Shown here one piece after another: positions 8,399 to 16,830 of a DNA stretch of 64,000 bases. The stretch lies in NCBI GenBank assembly GCA_958295525.1, contig OY282355.1, positions 2,165,931-2,229,930 on the forward strand. The letters run 5' to 3'. Numbering within the stretch: the stretch's first letter is position 1; the number at the start of each line of letters is the position of its first letter. Position numbers and translations under genes: made by a program. The notes under the pieces were generated by a model. The model was not told the DNA's origin. It was given only the letters and a program-made list of their open reading frames with translations, and made no database searches. This stretch comes from an uncultured Dehalococcoidia bacterium (lineage in GTDB: Bacteria; Chloroflexota; Dehalococcoidia; Lucifugimonadales; Australimonadaceae).

Positions 8399-9328
8399 CT
8401 AGATTGCGTAGAGAGGAGTGCCGCGGGTGATGACGCGGGTTTCGGCGGCGACGGCTTCACGGACGTACTTGGGCATTCCGAACATGCCGCGGTGGGCTTC
8501 GCCGTCGTAGAAGCGCAGGGAGGAGACGCCCCGCTCGCGCAGGCGGGCGTCCACGTCGGCCTCTGTCATCGCGGCGACGTTCGGCGCGTCCGCTCCGCCG
8601 CATGCGATGAATCCCCACATCATTCCGAAACTCGGCACGTTCACCTGGCTTGGGGATGCGTGATCGAACACTTTGGCCATCGTGCGGGCGATGGCGGTGA
8701 ACACCTCATCGACGTTCGTCGGCCCGGTGGGGCCGGATTGCGCGACCATCAGGCCGCCCGGGGCGAGCCGCGCCCGCACGAGTTCGTAGAATTCCACGGT
8801 GTAGAGCAGGTAGGCGGGCCCGCCTTCCAGGGGGTCGGGCACGTCTATGATGATCACGTCGAACGGCGTTTCGCGCTTTTCCAAGTAGGCGAGCGCGTCT
8901 TCGTGGAGCAGCGTGACGCGGGGGTCGTCGAACGCGCCCTGATGATGATTCGGCAGGTGCGCTTTGCAGAGGTCGACGACGGCGGCGTCGAGGTCCACCA
9001 TCACGACTTCTTCGACCGCGCCGTGGCGGAGGGCCTCTCTGATCGTGGCGCCCTCGCCGCCGCCGGCCACCATGACGCGGCGAGGGTTGGGGTGCGCGGT
9101 CATCACGGGCTGGACGAGGGCTTCGTGGTACGCCCATTCGTCGGCTTCCGACGATTGGGTTTTGTCGTCGAGGACGAGCATTTTGCCGAAGGGGTCGGTT
9201 TCGATGACCTGGGCATGCTGATAGGGGGTGTCGCCTTCGTAAATGACTTGGCGCACGCCGGACGCCTGCACGAGGGTCGGCGTAATGCGCTCCATGTACC
9301 AGATCGTTCGGGGGGAGAGGCCGTTCAT
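8399..9328 (-). CDS. speE: spermidine synthase
   Basis: A 309-residue aminopropyltransferase that transfers the aminopropyl group of decarboxylated AdoMet to putrescine. The AdoMet pocket GGGEGATIREALRH, the following VDLDAAVVDLCK acidic strand, and the catalytic-region segments IIIDVPDP and YTVEFY are visible. The start ATG (8 bases of NGLSPRTIW leader) is one base after the stop of the AdoMet decarboxylase gene, so translation is coupled. Together the two genes make the complete spermidine branch, lacking only putrescine supply. Confidence 0.93.
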   Translation of the reverse strand: MNGLSPRTIWYMERITPTLVQASGVRQVIYEGDTPYQHAQVIETDPFGKMLVLDDKTQSSEADEWAYHEALVQPVMTAHPNPRRVMVAGGGEGATIREALRHGAVEEVVMVDLDAAVVDLCKAHLPNHHQGAFDDPRVTLLHEDALAYLEKRETPFDVIIIDVPDPLEGGPAYLLYTVEFYELVRARLAPGGLMVAQSGPTGPTNVDEVFTAIARTMAKVFDHASPSQVNVPSFGMMWGFIACGGADAPNVAAMTEADVDARLRERGVSSLRFYDGEAHRGMFGMPKYVREAVAAETRVITRGTPLYAI

Positions 9329-9329
9329 A

Positions 9330-9698
9330 TCAGGCGTAGGCGGGAACGAGAGGGGCGGCGCCGCGCTCGATCTCGGTGGTTTGGGGGTCGCGGGAGTCGA
9401 GCCCTTCGATGATGAGGCGAGCGGCCTCGATGGGGTCGAAGTTTTCGCCGCAGGTGAAGATGTCGACGGCGGCGTAGGCGAACTCCGGCCACGTGTGGAT
9501 GCACAGGTGGGACTCGGCGATGGCGACGACGCCGGTTACGCCTTGGGGGCTGAACTGGTGGAAGATTTTGCCGACGACGGTTGCGCCCGTCTCTTCGGCG
9601 GCGCGCAGCATCAGCCCTTCGAGGAAGGGAAGGTCGTCGAGCGACGCGGCGTTACAGGAGCGGAGCTCCAGCAGTACGTGGCGACCAAGAGCTTCCAA
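9330..9698 (-). CDS. speD: S-adenosylmethionine decarboxylase proenzyme
   Basis: A 122-residue class 1B AdoMet decarboxylase proenzyme. The self-cleavage site is Glu62-Ser63-His64 inside AESHLCIHTWPE, which leaves a pyruvoyl group on the new N-terminal serine; His68 and Cys83 (FTCG) are the other conserved processing/catalytic residues of the family. The start is TTG, with a G-rich ribosome site upstream. It is the first gene of the speD-speE operon, and a good promoter lies at 9775-9804. Confidence 0.94.
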   Translation of the reverse strand: MEALGRHVLLELRSCNAASLDDLPFLEGLMLRAAEETGATVVGKIFHQFSPQGVTGVVAIAESHLCIHTWPEFAYAAVDIFTCGENFDPIEAARLIIEGLDSRDPQTTEIERGAAPLVPAYA

Positions 9699-9774
9699 TC
9701 AAGCAGCCCCCCTTTGCAGGCAAGCGCCGCTTGCGGGAGTTGGGCAAGAGAGCAAGCGGAGACACTAGTTGAGC

Positions 9775-9804
9775 ATATTAGCATAGCGCAACCGGGCAAT
9801 GCAA
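9775..9804 (-). promoter_or_regulatory. candidate promoter of speD-speE
   Basis: On the minus strand TTGCAT (complement of 9799-9804) is followed after 18 bases by TAATAT (complement of 9775-9780). This would give a leader of about 70 bases before the TTG start of speD. The stretch is distinctly less GC-rich than its surroundings. Confidence 0.45.
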
Positions 9805-9932
9805 GGGGGGGCGGCCCCATCCGAGGGGCGAGATTCCCGCCTACGCGGGAGGACGGCTAAGGACGCCGGCAGGCGAGTTGCGTGGACAGGCGATAGGTTC
9901 GCAGAGGCGGCTAACGCCTTTCGCCGTGCTCG

Positions 9933-11069
9933 TCACGCATCCAGCCGGTAGAGCCAGGCGCAGTTGTCCCAAAGCGTCTTGCGGCGGGATTCGTCAGGAA
10001 GGTCAAGGGCGAAGAATTCGTCCATCGCATGCGGGAAGGCGCTGTCGGGGTGGGGGTAGTCGGTGGATATGACCGTCAGGCCGTCGCCGTAGCGCGCCAT
10101 CACGTCTTTCGCCAACTCCTCGTCGGCCTCCATCGATATGACGCACTGGCGGAGGAAGTAGGCGCTGGGAGGCAATGGCAGCGGGCTGTCGCCGTACTTC
10201 TCCTGCTGGTCGTCCAGCCGGTAAAGGAACCAGGGGAGCCATGAGCAGTTGGCCTCGAGGAAGGCGACGCGCAGCGCGGGATGGCGCTCCAGCGTTCCGC
10301 TGAGGATGAGGCCGGCCATCGCGCCCATCATCTGCATCGGGAAACTGACGGCGTGGGTGAGGGTGCGCCCCGCCGGATGGCGCAAGTGCTTGCGGCTTAC
10401 GTCCTCGCGTCCGGGGGCGGTGGAAGTGCCGTGCAGGCAGACTGCGGCGCCGAGCCGCTCAACCTCCGTCCACAGGGGCTCGACGGCCTCGTCGTAGAGG
10501 ATGCGTCCGTTGACGGGCTCGGCGTGAACGGTTACGCCGACGAAGCCCAGTTCGGCCACGGCGCGGCGCGCCTCTTCGATGGCGAGGTCAACGGCTTGCA
10601 GGGGGAGGAGGGCGACGCCTTTGAGCCGCGCGGGGTCGGCGGCGCAGTAGTCGCGCATCCAGTTGTTGTAGGCGCGGCAGAGGGCGGCGGCGTAGTCGGG
10701 CTCGAGATCGTCCAGCCCGATGATCCATGTTCCGCCGTTGGTGCGGAAGAGAGCGGCGACGTCCACGCCTTCCAAGTCCATCGCATCGAGGGTCGTGGCG
10801 GCGTCGAAGCCGCGCTCGTAGGCGCGGGCTTGGAAGGGCGTCCGCTCCTTTTTGGCGCGGAGCCGCGCGTTGGCCTGCGCGAACTCGGGCCACTCGTTCC
10901 ATAGGGGGAAGGGCTTGCCGTCGATGACCCACGTGTCGACGCCGGTGACGTCGCTGCGCCGCATCACGGGCATTCGGTCGCGGAAGGGCTCTTCCAGGTA
11001 GTCCTGAAAGAGGCTTGCGGGTTCGATGACGTGCAGGTCGCTGTCGAGGATGCGGAAGCCGTTTTTCAT
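9933..11069 (-). CDS. amidohydrolase-2 family protein
   Basis: A 378-residue TIM-barrel metal-dependent hydrolase of the amidohydrolase-2 (ACMSD-like) family. The first strand ends DSDLHV (a D-x-H variant of the usual HxH metal site), CLHGTS is the mid-barrel His strand, FLEANCSWLPWF is the next conserved block, and STDYPHPDS carries the late Asp ligand. Such enzymes decarboxylate or hydrolyse aromatic or related acids; the substrate is unknown. A second member lies at 43395-44507. It stands alone between the polyamine operon and a broken Uma2 gene. Confidence 0.85.
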   Translation of the reverse strand: MKNGFRILDSDLHVIEPASLFQDYLEEPFRDRMPVMRRSDVTGVDTWVIDGKPFPLWNEWPEFAQANARLRAKKERTPFQARAYERGFDAATTLDAMDLEGVDVAALFRTNGGTWIIGLDDLEPDYAAALCRAYNNWMRDYCAADPARLKGVALLPLQAVDLAIEEARRAVAELGFVGVTVHAEPVNGRILYDEAVEPLWTEVERLGAAVCLHGTSTAPGREDVSRKHLRHPAGRTLTHAVSFPMQMMGAMAGLILSGTLERHPALRVAFLEANCSWLPWFLYRLDDQQEKYGDSPLPLPPSAYFLRQCVISMEADEELAKDVMARYGDGLTVISTDYPHPDSAFPHAMDEFFALDLPDESRRKTLWDNCAWLYRLDA

Positions 11070-11163
11070 AGCCGAGAGAGGGTATCACGCCGGGCGTTGG
11101 GGGGAGGAGACATTCGCGTTGCTCGCCAACGGAGCGCCCGCCGTAATTCCGCAGGGCGGGGGA

Positions 11164-11749
11164 TTACGCGCCGAAAATCTCGCGGACGGGACAGGAGAAA
11201 CCGGGGAGAATGTCCAAGCCGTCGAGCGCGCCGCTCTCATCGAGCGTTACGGCAGGATGGCCGTCGCGGTGAACATCGACGAGGCGCTCGTCGGGGCGGA
11301 CGACCCACACGAGGCGAACGCCGTAGCGCAGCCACATCAACGCTTTGTCGTTGACGGCGGTGAGGCGGTCGGAGGGCGAGACGATCTCGACCACCAGGTC
11401 GGGGGCGACTTCCGCATAGCCGGTTACGCGCTCGTCCGGCGGGCTCGTCTCCGCCGAGAAGAAGGCGACGTCGGGCTCGCGGACGGTGTCAGGGTCGCGC
11501 TCCAGCCAAAACGCCGGAGTCGGAGGCGGTAAGGATGCCCAGTTTCCGAGGCTCAACGAAGTTGCCCAGCCGCAACACCAACTTCACTACGATTTGGCCG
11601 TGTTCGCGTCCGGTAGGCATCGTTTCGCTCAACGCTCCCCGAATCAACTCGCCGCGCACGCCATCGGCGGAGAGACGCAGCAAGTCGTCCGCCGTGAGGA
11701 GTTCGCGTGCCGTCTCGTAGGCGGTTTGGATTGCCGTTGCGGTGGTCAT
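11164..11749 (-). pseudogene. Uma2-family (DUF820) gene with +1 frameshift
   Basis: The N-terminal half, from the ATG at 11749 (LLTADDLLRL, then RGELIRGALSETMPTGREHG and LGNFVEPRKLGILTASDSG), and the C-terminal half (FWLERDPDTVREPDVAFFS, YAEVAPDLVVEIVSPSD, LVWVVRPDERLVDVH) are in different frames. The switch falls at about 11508-11516, where deleting a single base gives SGFWLERD and a 194-residue protein of normal family length. Total span is 3n+1 bases. Uma2 proteins have a PD-(D/E)xK-like nuclease fold of unclear function. Real decay or a sequence error; the split is clear. Confidence 0.82.
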
Positions 11750-11785
11750 ATTCGCGCCTTCGCCGTGGACGCTCGGCCTATCGCG

Positions 11786-13159
11786 CTAGGAGGCCGCCGT
11801 TTGGACGGCCTCCTCCATGCGGCGATGGAGTTCGCCGACGAGGGGGATGGCGGGGCCGTAGCGGTCGGACTCCCAGACGGCGCCGCCCTTGTGGTACTGG
11901 GTGCGCGTGTTGCGAACGAGTTCGGGGCGCGTCTTGGCCCAGTCGGGGTCGAGCCAAGCCTCGGCGGGGACGCCGCCTCCGTAGAGGATGTCGCCCATCT
12001 CTCCGGGGTCGCGGAAGACGTTCATCGGGTCGCCGCCGTCCTCGACGACGCGGATCTGCTCGTCCAACTGGCGGCGGAGGAAGACGACGGGGATGTCGGT
12101 GCGACCGAGGTTCTCCGCAGTGCGGTCGGTGAGCGGGCCTTGCGACCACCAGCCGATGAAGTCCTGGTTGAGGATGCAGTCGAGGATCGGCTTGCGGATG
12201 GGCTTGCCTTCCTCGTCGAGCCTGCCGGTCTCCTCGAAGAGGGGCACCTCGTAGTAGGGCACCTTTTCCTGCGTGGGCGCCTCGACGCCGGGGGGCGCGG
12301 CGTAGCAGTTGTAGGAGATGTGGTAGGTGTGCTCGTCGTCGATGGGGACGCGGATCTGGAACTCGCTCCAGGGGGCGCCCGCCGCGTTCTGCTCGGTGTA
12401 GAAGGGGAAGATGACGGTGGAGTGGCGGGACTTCTTGTCTTCGGGCGCGCCGAGTTCCTTTGAGAAGATCACGCCCTTCTCCATGCCGTACTCGGTGGCG
12501 TGGACGTACAGGTCTTTGATGCCGACGCCCTGCTGCATAAAGGTTTTGGTCATGCGGGCGAGGCGGTCCTGGTCGCCCATCTTCTCCAAGACGTACTTGA
12601 AGAGGAAGCCGTGGAGCCAGACGCCGTGCGTGGGGTCGCCGGTGTTCTCTTGGCACTGGAGCCAGTTGGCGTTGAGTTTGACGACGCCCATCTGCCGGAC
12701 GGCGTTCGGCCAGACGAACAGGTCCCAGGGAGGGAGGAGCGGGGCGGGCTGCGGCCCCATATAGGCGAAGAGAAGGCCGCCCATCTCCTCGACGGGGTAG
12801 GCGGGGAGTTTGAGCCTGTCCTTGTGCATATCGGGGCGCGCCTCCATGGGCGCCTCGACGCAGGTTCCCGTCTCATTGTAGAGCCAGCCGTGGTAGGGGC
12901 AGCGGAGGCCGTTCTCGTCGGGGATGCCCCAGCGGAGGTCGACGGCGCGGTGGAGGCAGTGGCGGCCGATGAGGCCGACGCCGCCGGACTTGTCGCGGTA
13001 GCAGGTGAGGTCTTCTCCGAGAAGGCGCACGGGCTGGACGGGGTCTTCGTCCAGTTTGGCGCTGGGCAGGAAGGGAACCCAGTAGCGGCGCAGCAACTCG
13101 CCGCCCGGCGTGCCGGGGCCGACGCGGGCCAGCCGGTCGTTTTGCTCCTTGGTCAGCAT
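11786..13159 (-). CDS. Rieske non-heme iron oxygenase, alpha subunit (copy 1)
   Basis: A 457-residue ring-hydroxylating oxygenase subunit. The Rieske [2Fe-2S] ligands are Cys68/His70 (CLHRAVDL) and Cys87/His90 (CPYHGW). The mononuclear iron site appears as DPTHGVWLH after NWLQCQEN. These proteins oxygenate aromatic or related substrates in the cytoplasm using electrons from a reductase, which is not encoded nearby. GGGAGGTGAGCG precedes the ATG and a TATGCT with upstream TG at 13190-13195 may be its -10. It is divergent from and clearly related to the next gene, identically spaced in its motifs. Confidence 0.92.
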   Translation of the reverse strand: MLTKEQNDRLARVGPGTPGGELLRRYWVPFLPSAKLDEDPVQPVRLLGEDLTCYRDKSGGVGLIGRHCLHRAVDLRWGIPDENGLRCPYHGWLYNETGTCVEAPMEARPDMHKDRLKLPAYPVEEMGGLLFAYMGPQPAPLLPPWDLFVWPNAVRQMGVVKLNANWLQCQENTGDPTHGVWLHGFLFKYVLEKMGDQDRLARMTKTFMQQGVGIKDLYVHATEYGMEKGVIFSKELGAPEDKKSRHSTVIFPFYTEQNAAGAPWSEFQIRVPIDDEHTYHISYNCYAAPPGVEAPTQEKVPYYEVPLFEETGRLDEEGKPIRKPILDCILNQDFIGWWSQGPLTDRTAENLGRTDIPVVFLRRQLDEQIRVVEDGGDPMNVFRDPGEMGDILYGGGVPAEAWLDPDWAKTRPELVRNTRTQYHKGGAVWESDRYGPAIPLVGELHRRMEEAVQTAAS

Positions 13160-13362
13160 CGCTCACCTCCCAATGAACTGCTCAGCGCAAGCATACCACC
13201 TCCGCGCGCGGGGGCGCGTCAAGTTAAGGCGGCGCCCGCGGCGGCGAAATCGGCTGACGTTCCATCCGCCTATTCGCTAAACGCTGCTGCGCCCTCCGCC
13301 CATGCTTTTTTCTCATATCTTTGCCGACTCACGGATTGAGGACGTCCGCCCGCCGCTTGCGC

Positions 13363-13368
13363 TACAAT
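13363..13368 (+). promoter_or_regulatory. -10-like hexamer of Rieske copy 2
   Basis: TACAAT lies about 40 bases upstream of the start codon and 22 bases before the AAAGGAGG ribosome site. No well-placed -35 is visible (TTGAGG at 13336 is 21 bases away). The same hexamer recurs upstream of several other genes in the window. Confidence 0.4.
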
Positions 13369-13407
13369 CCCGCTTGAGCCGTCAGGAACGCCCAAAGGAG
13401 GTTCGCA

Positions 13408-14718
13408 ATGCTCACCGCGCAGGAGAACAAGGAACTCACTAGCGTGATGCCCGGCACGCCGATGGGCGAACTCTTCCGTCGCTACTGGCATCCCATCGCC
13501 GCCGCCGCCGAACTCGACGACCGCCCAACCAAAGCCGTGCGGCTGCTCGGCGAGGATCTCGTCCTCTACAAGGACAAGTCCGGAACGATCGGCCTCATCG
13601 AGCGCTTCTGCCCCCACCGCCGCGTCGATCTCTCCTACGGCATCCCCGAGGAGAACGGCCTGCGCTGTATGTACCACGGCTGGATGATGGACGAAACCGG
13701 CCAGTGCATCGAGCAGCCCTTCGAGGAGACGGTGCACCCGGACGGGCGCTTCAAGGAGAAAGTGAAGATCGCCGGCTACCCCGTCCAATCCTACGGCGGC
13801 CTCATCTTCGCCTACCTCGGCCCCGCGCCCGTCCCGCTCCTCCCCCACTGGGAAACCTTCGAGTGGGAGGGCGGCTGGAGCGACGTCGGCATCGTCGAGT
13901 TGCCCTGCAACTGGCTCCAATGCATGGAGAACTCCATGGATCCCGTGCATCTGGAATGGCTGCACGGCTACTGGGGCGTCCGCCAGCAGCAAGACAAAGC
14001 CGTCCGGCTGGGCCTCGCCGAGGCCGACTCCTTCCCCACCGTCCCCCGCAAGCACCAGAAGATCGGCTTCGACCTCTTCGACTACGGCCTCGTCAAGCGC
14101 CGCGTCGTGGAAGGCACCACCGAGGAAGACCACGACTGGGCCGTCGGCCACCCCGTCCTCTTCCCCAACGTCCTCTTCGTCGGCAGCGTCGTCAACTGCA
14201 ACCTCCAGTACCGCGTCCCCGTGGACGACACGCACACGATGCACATCACCTGGTTCTTCTACCGGGGCGCCGAAGGCTCCGAGCCGCCGAAGCAAGAGCG
14301 CGTCCCCTACTGGTACGTCAACCTCTACGACGAGGACGGAAGCCTCATCCCCGACCTCGTGAACCACCAGGACTTCGTCGCCTGGATCACCCAGGGCCCC
14401 AACGCCGAGCGCGAGCGCGAGAAGTTGGGCGAGTCCGACCGCGGCGTCATCCTCTACCGCAAAGTCCTCCGCGAGCAGGCCCGCGTCGTCGAGGACGGCG
14501 GCGAGCCGATGGGCGTCGTCCGCGACCCCGCCGTCAACGAGCGCATAGACCTCCCCCTTGAAAAGTGGCAAGCCCTCTCCGACGTGACCTGGATGACCCG
14601 CTATATGCCTCTCCAGCAGGGCGAGCCCCCCGAACTCGTCTCGACCATCGAGCGCGTCCTCAGCACCTGGTCCGGCGAAAAACCCTGGGCTGAAGCCCAA
14701 GCCACCCTCAACAAATAG
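13408..14718 (+). CDS. Rieske non-heme iron oxygenase, alpha subunit (copy 2)
   Basis: A 436-residue paralogue of the divergent neighbour. Rieske ligands are Cys68/His70 (CPHRRVDL) and Cys87/His90 (CMYHGW), and the catalytic iron site is DPVHLEWLH after NWLQCMEN. AAAGGAGG sits eight bases before the ATG. The coding strand uses C in third positions much more than its partner, so the two copies have diverged in nucleotide composition while keeping motif spacing. The substrate and redox partners are unknown. The arrangement suggests either related substrates or two halves of one pathway. Confidence 0.92.
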   Translation: MLTAQENKELTSVMPGTPMGELFRRYWHPIAAAAELDDRPTKAVRLLGEDLVLYKDKSGTIGLIERFCPHRRVDLSYGIPEENGLRCMYHGWMMDETGQCIEQPFEETVHPDGRFKEKVKIAGYPVQSYGGLIFAYLGPAPVPLLPHWETFEWEGGWSDVGIVELPCNWLQCMENSMDPVHLEWLHGYWGVRQQQDKAVRLGLAEADSFPTVPRKHQKIGFDLFDYGLVKRRVVEGTTEEDHDWAVGHPVLFPNVLFVGSVVNCNLQYRVPVDDTHTMHITWFFYRGAEGSEPPKQERVPYWYVNLYDEDGSLIPDLVNHQDFVAWITQGPNAEREREKLGESDRGVILYRKVLREQARVVEDGGEPMGVVRDPAVNERIDLPLEKWQALSDVTWMTRYMPLQQGEPPELVSTIERVLSTWSGEKPWAEAQATLNK

Positions 14719-14729
14719 CGCATGCGCCC

Positions 14730-14769
14730 CGCCCGCCCGCCGGAGGCGTCAGCCTCCGGCGGGCGGGCG
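14730..14769 (+). terminator. perfect 18-bp hairpin after Rieske gene
   Basis: Left arm 14730-14747 and right arm 14752-14769 are perfectly complementary around a GTCA loop. It begins 12 bases after the Rieske stop codon. No T tract follows, so it may act as an RNA-stabilising hairpin or a factor-dependent terminator. Confidence 0.5.
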
Positions 14770-14911
14770 AGGTTGCGCAGCGTAGGGGTGGGGAATGTAT
14801 CCCTGCCCGGCCCCCCCTACAGGCTAGGCGCGCGCGGACGCTTGCCGTCCCGGCGTAGCGAGGCCGCCTGCATTCCCCAGTCCCATTTATGCCTTAGTCT
14901 CATTATGCGCT

Positions 14912-14957
14912 GTTATTGATACAAAGTATTGACAACCATCGCCGGCGCCCTCATTCT
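14912..14957 (+). promoter_or_regulatory. zinc-regulon operator/promoter (candidate Zur box)
   Basis: A 25-bp imperfect palindrome with half sites GTTATTGATAC (14912-14922) and GTATTGACAAC (14926-14936) around AAA lies in an AT-rich island. It overlaps TTGACA (14929-14934), a perfect -35, followed after 17 bases by CATTCT (14952-14957). The predicted start point is at the GTG of the Fur-family gene, so the message would be leaderless. A Fur-family protein bound here would block polymerase, giving autorepression of the whole zinc locus. The palindrome is seen; the function is inferred. Confidence 0.55.
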
Positions 14958-14964
14958 AGACGTC

Positions 14965-15465
14965 GTGATTCCCGCAACGCCCACCGAAGACGACCTCATC
15001 GCCGCGCTGGAGGACCGCGGCTGCCGCATCACGCAGCCCCGCCGCGACCTCGCCGCGTCCCTCACGCGGCGGCGCGACGCCTTCAGCGCCGAGGACGTCG
15101 CCGCCGAACTGGACGGCGTAGGCCGCGCCACCGTCTACCGCACGCTGCGGCTGCTCGTGGACGCGGGCGCGCTCTGCAAAACGACGATGCCGGACGGCTC
15201 GCCCCGCTACTCGCTCGACAACGCCCGCCACCACCATCACCTCGTTTGCGTGGGTTGCGGACGGATCGACGAGTTCCGCCATCCGGCGGTCGAGCGGATG
15301 CTGCGCGCGATGAGCGCGGACGTCGAAGGCGAATTGGTCGGCCACCGCTTGGAACTCTACCGCCGCTGCGGGGCCTGCTCCGTCGGCGAAGAAGGGGCAA
15401 AGCGAGATTCTCGCCTGCACGGGCAGGGCGAGCGATCAGGACGCAGTCCGCCCCTTGCCCGGTAG
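14965..15465 (+). CDS. zur: Fur-family metalloregulator, probable Zur
   Basis: A 166-residue Fur-family repressor. The winged helix includes RITQPRRDLAASL and the recognition region GRATVYRTLRLLVDAG; the dimer domain has the HHHHLVCVGCG metal/structural-zinc segment and a second CGAC pair near the C-terminus. The GTG at 14965 is preferred because a TTG at 14929 lies inside the -35 and operator. Because the next three genes are a zinc ABC transporter, zinc sensing is the likely role. The last 25 residues are a low-complexity tail running towards znuA. Confidence 0.85.
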   Translation: MIPATPTEDDLIAALEDRGCRITQPRRDLAASLTRRRDAFSAEDVAAELDGVGRATVYRTLRLLVDAGALCKTTMPDGSPRYSLDNARHHHHLVCVGCGRIDEFRHPAVERMLRAMSADVEGELVGHRLELYRRCGACSVGEEGAKRDSRLHGQGERSGRSPPLAR

Positions 15466-15521
15466 ACGGAACCTGCCGGAGCCCCCCGCGTAGGCGGGAG
15501 AGAGAAGGAGAGCATCGTAAA

Positions 15522-16814
15522 ATGAGACAGCGTATCATAAATAGCATAGGGCTTGCGCTGCTGAGCGTCGCGGCGCTCGCCGCTTGCACGTCGGCGGACC
15601 CCACCGCGACGCCGGTCCCCGCGCAGCCGACCAACACGCCGGAGCCCGGAGCGACGGCGGCCTCGCCCGCGCCTTCGGCGGAGCCGCTGCTCGTCGTGAC
15701 CAGCATCTACCCGATGCAGCGCTTCGCGGAGCGCATAGGCGGCGAGCGCGTGCGGGTGGTCAATCTCGTGTCGCCCGGCGTCGAGCCGCACGCATTCGAG
15801 CCCGCGCCTAGCGACCTTCGCCGTCTCGCCGACGCCGCAGTCATCGCTGCGAACGGCCTAGCGATGGAGCCATGGCTGGACCGCGCAATCGAAGCGCTCG
15901 GCGACGACGTCACGGCGGTCGTCGTCAAGACTGCGGACGAGGAAGCGGACTTGCTCTTCGCGGAGGACGACCACGCCCACGATCACGGGGATGAGGATGA
16001 GGACGACCACGGGGATGAGGACGGGGACGACCACGGCGACGAGGACGAAGACGACCACGGCGACGAGGACGAAGACGACCACGGCGACGAGGGCGACCAC
16101 GGGGATGAGGATGAGGATGACCACGGCGACGAGGACGGGGACGACCACGGCGACGAGGACGGGGACGACCACGGCGACGAGGACGGGGACGACCACGGGG
16201 ACGAAGATGAGGATGACCACGGCGACGAGGATGAAGACGACCACGGCGACGAGGATGGCCACGGAGACGAAGGGAACGGGCAGGGCGAGATCGACCCGCA
16301 CGTTTGGAACGACCCGCTGCGGGCGGCGCGCCAGGCGGAGCGCCTCGCGGACGCGCTGATCGAGGCGGACCCGGAGGGCGCGGACTTCTACCGCGCGAAC
16401 CTCGCGGCGCTGACCGCCGACCTCCGCGTCCTGCACGCCGATTTCGAGGCGGGGCTCGCCTCGTGCCGCCACCGGCAATTCATTACGTCGCACGCCGCTT
16501 ACGGCTACCTCGCGGCGCGCTACGGCCTGGAGCAGACCTCCCTCGCAGGGCTCTCCCCCGACGCGGAGCCGACGGCGGGGCGCCTCGCGGAGATAACGGA
16601 CTTGATCAGGGAGACGGGCATCGGAGCCGTGCTAGTCGAGCCCCTTCTCTCCGGCGCGAGCGAAAGCGCGCTTGCGCAGGAGGCGGGCGTCCGCCAGTTG
16701 CCGATTCACCCGCTTGGCTCGGTCACCCCCGCCGAACTCGCGGAGCACGGCGGCTTCATCGGACTGATGCGCGACACGCTCAACAGCCTTCGCATCGCGC
16801 TCGAGTGCGCGTAG
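15522..16814 (+). CDS. znuA: zinc ABC transporter substrate-binding lipoprotein
   Basis: A 430-residue ZnuA-type lipoprotein that delivers zinc to the ABC permease at the outer face of the membrane. The signal peptide ends LAAC with lipid-anchored Cys22, followed by a Pro/Thr-rich linker. The fold starts at VVTSIYPMQRFAERIGG; VEPHAFEP supplies the first zinc His, DPHVWNDP the second, and ITSHAAYGYLAARY the third. Between the first two is an extreme His/Asp loop (about residues 154-252) of some twelve DHGDED-type units, far longer than usual. GAAGGAG precedes the ATG. Operon with zur upstream and znuC, znuB downstream. Confidence 0.93.
   Translation: MRQRIINSIGLALLSVAALAACTSADPTATPVPAQPTNTPEPGATAASPAPSAEPLLVVTSIYPMQRFAERIGGERVRVVNLVSPGVEPHAFEPAPSDLRRLADAAVIAANGLAMEPWLDRAIEALGDDVTAVVVKTADEEADLLFAEDDHAHDHGDEDEDDHGDEDGDDHGDEDEDDHGDEDEDDHGDEGDHGDEDEDDHGDEDGDDHGDEDGDDHGDEDGDDHGDEDEDDHGDEDEDDHGDEDGHGDEGNGQGEIDPHVWNDPLRAARQAERLADALIEADPEGADFYRANLAALTADLRVLHADFEAGLASCRHRQFITSHAAYGYLAARYGLEQTSLAGLSPDAEPTAGRLAEITDLIRETGIGAVLVEPLLSGASESALAQEAGVRQLPIHPLGSVTPAELAEHGGFIGLMRDTLNSLRIALECA
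15981..16270 (+). repeat. 24-bp in-frame tandem repeat (DHGDEDxD)
   Basis: About twelve imperfect copies of a 24-base unit encoding DHGDEDED or DHGDEDGD, with one short 18-base unit near 16090. Variation is mostly synonymous or Glu/Gly exchange, which suggests expansion by slippage with selection for His and Asp content. It forms the metal-buffering loop of ZnuA. Confidence 0.9.
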
Positions 16815-16830
16815 CGGCGGGAGTCCCCGT

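Noticed and set aside
13270-14700. A 476-residue minus-strand open frame opposite the second Rieske gene
   Set aside because: No domain, Val/Asp/Glu/Gly-rich shadow of the Rieske frame.
15981-16270. Regular repeats considered as a CRISPR array
   Set aside because: There are no spacers; the unit is 24 bases, in frame and encodes DHGDED.
15858-16493. Minus-strand open frame of alternating VAVVVFVLVAVVV residues
   Set aside because: It is the reverse complement of the DHGDED repeat; hydrophobic by chance, no start context.
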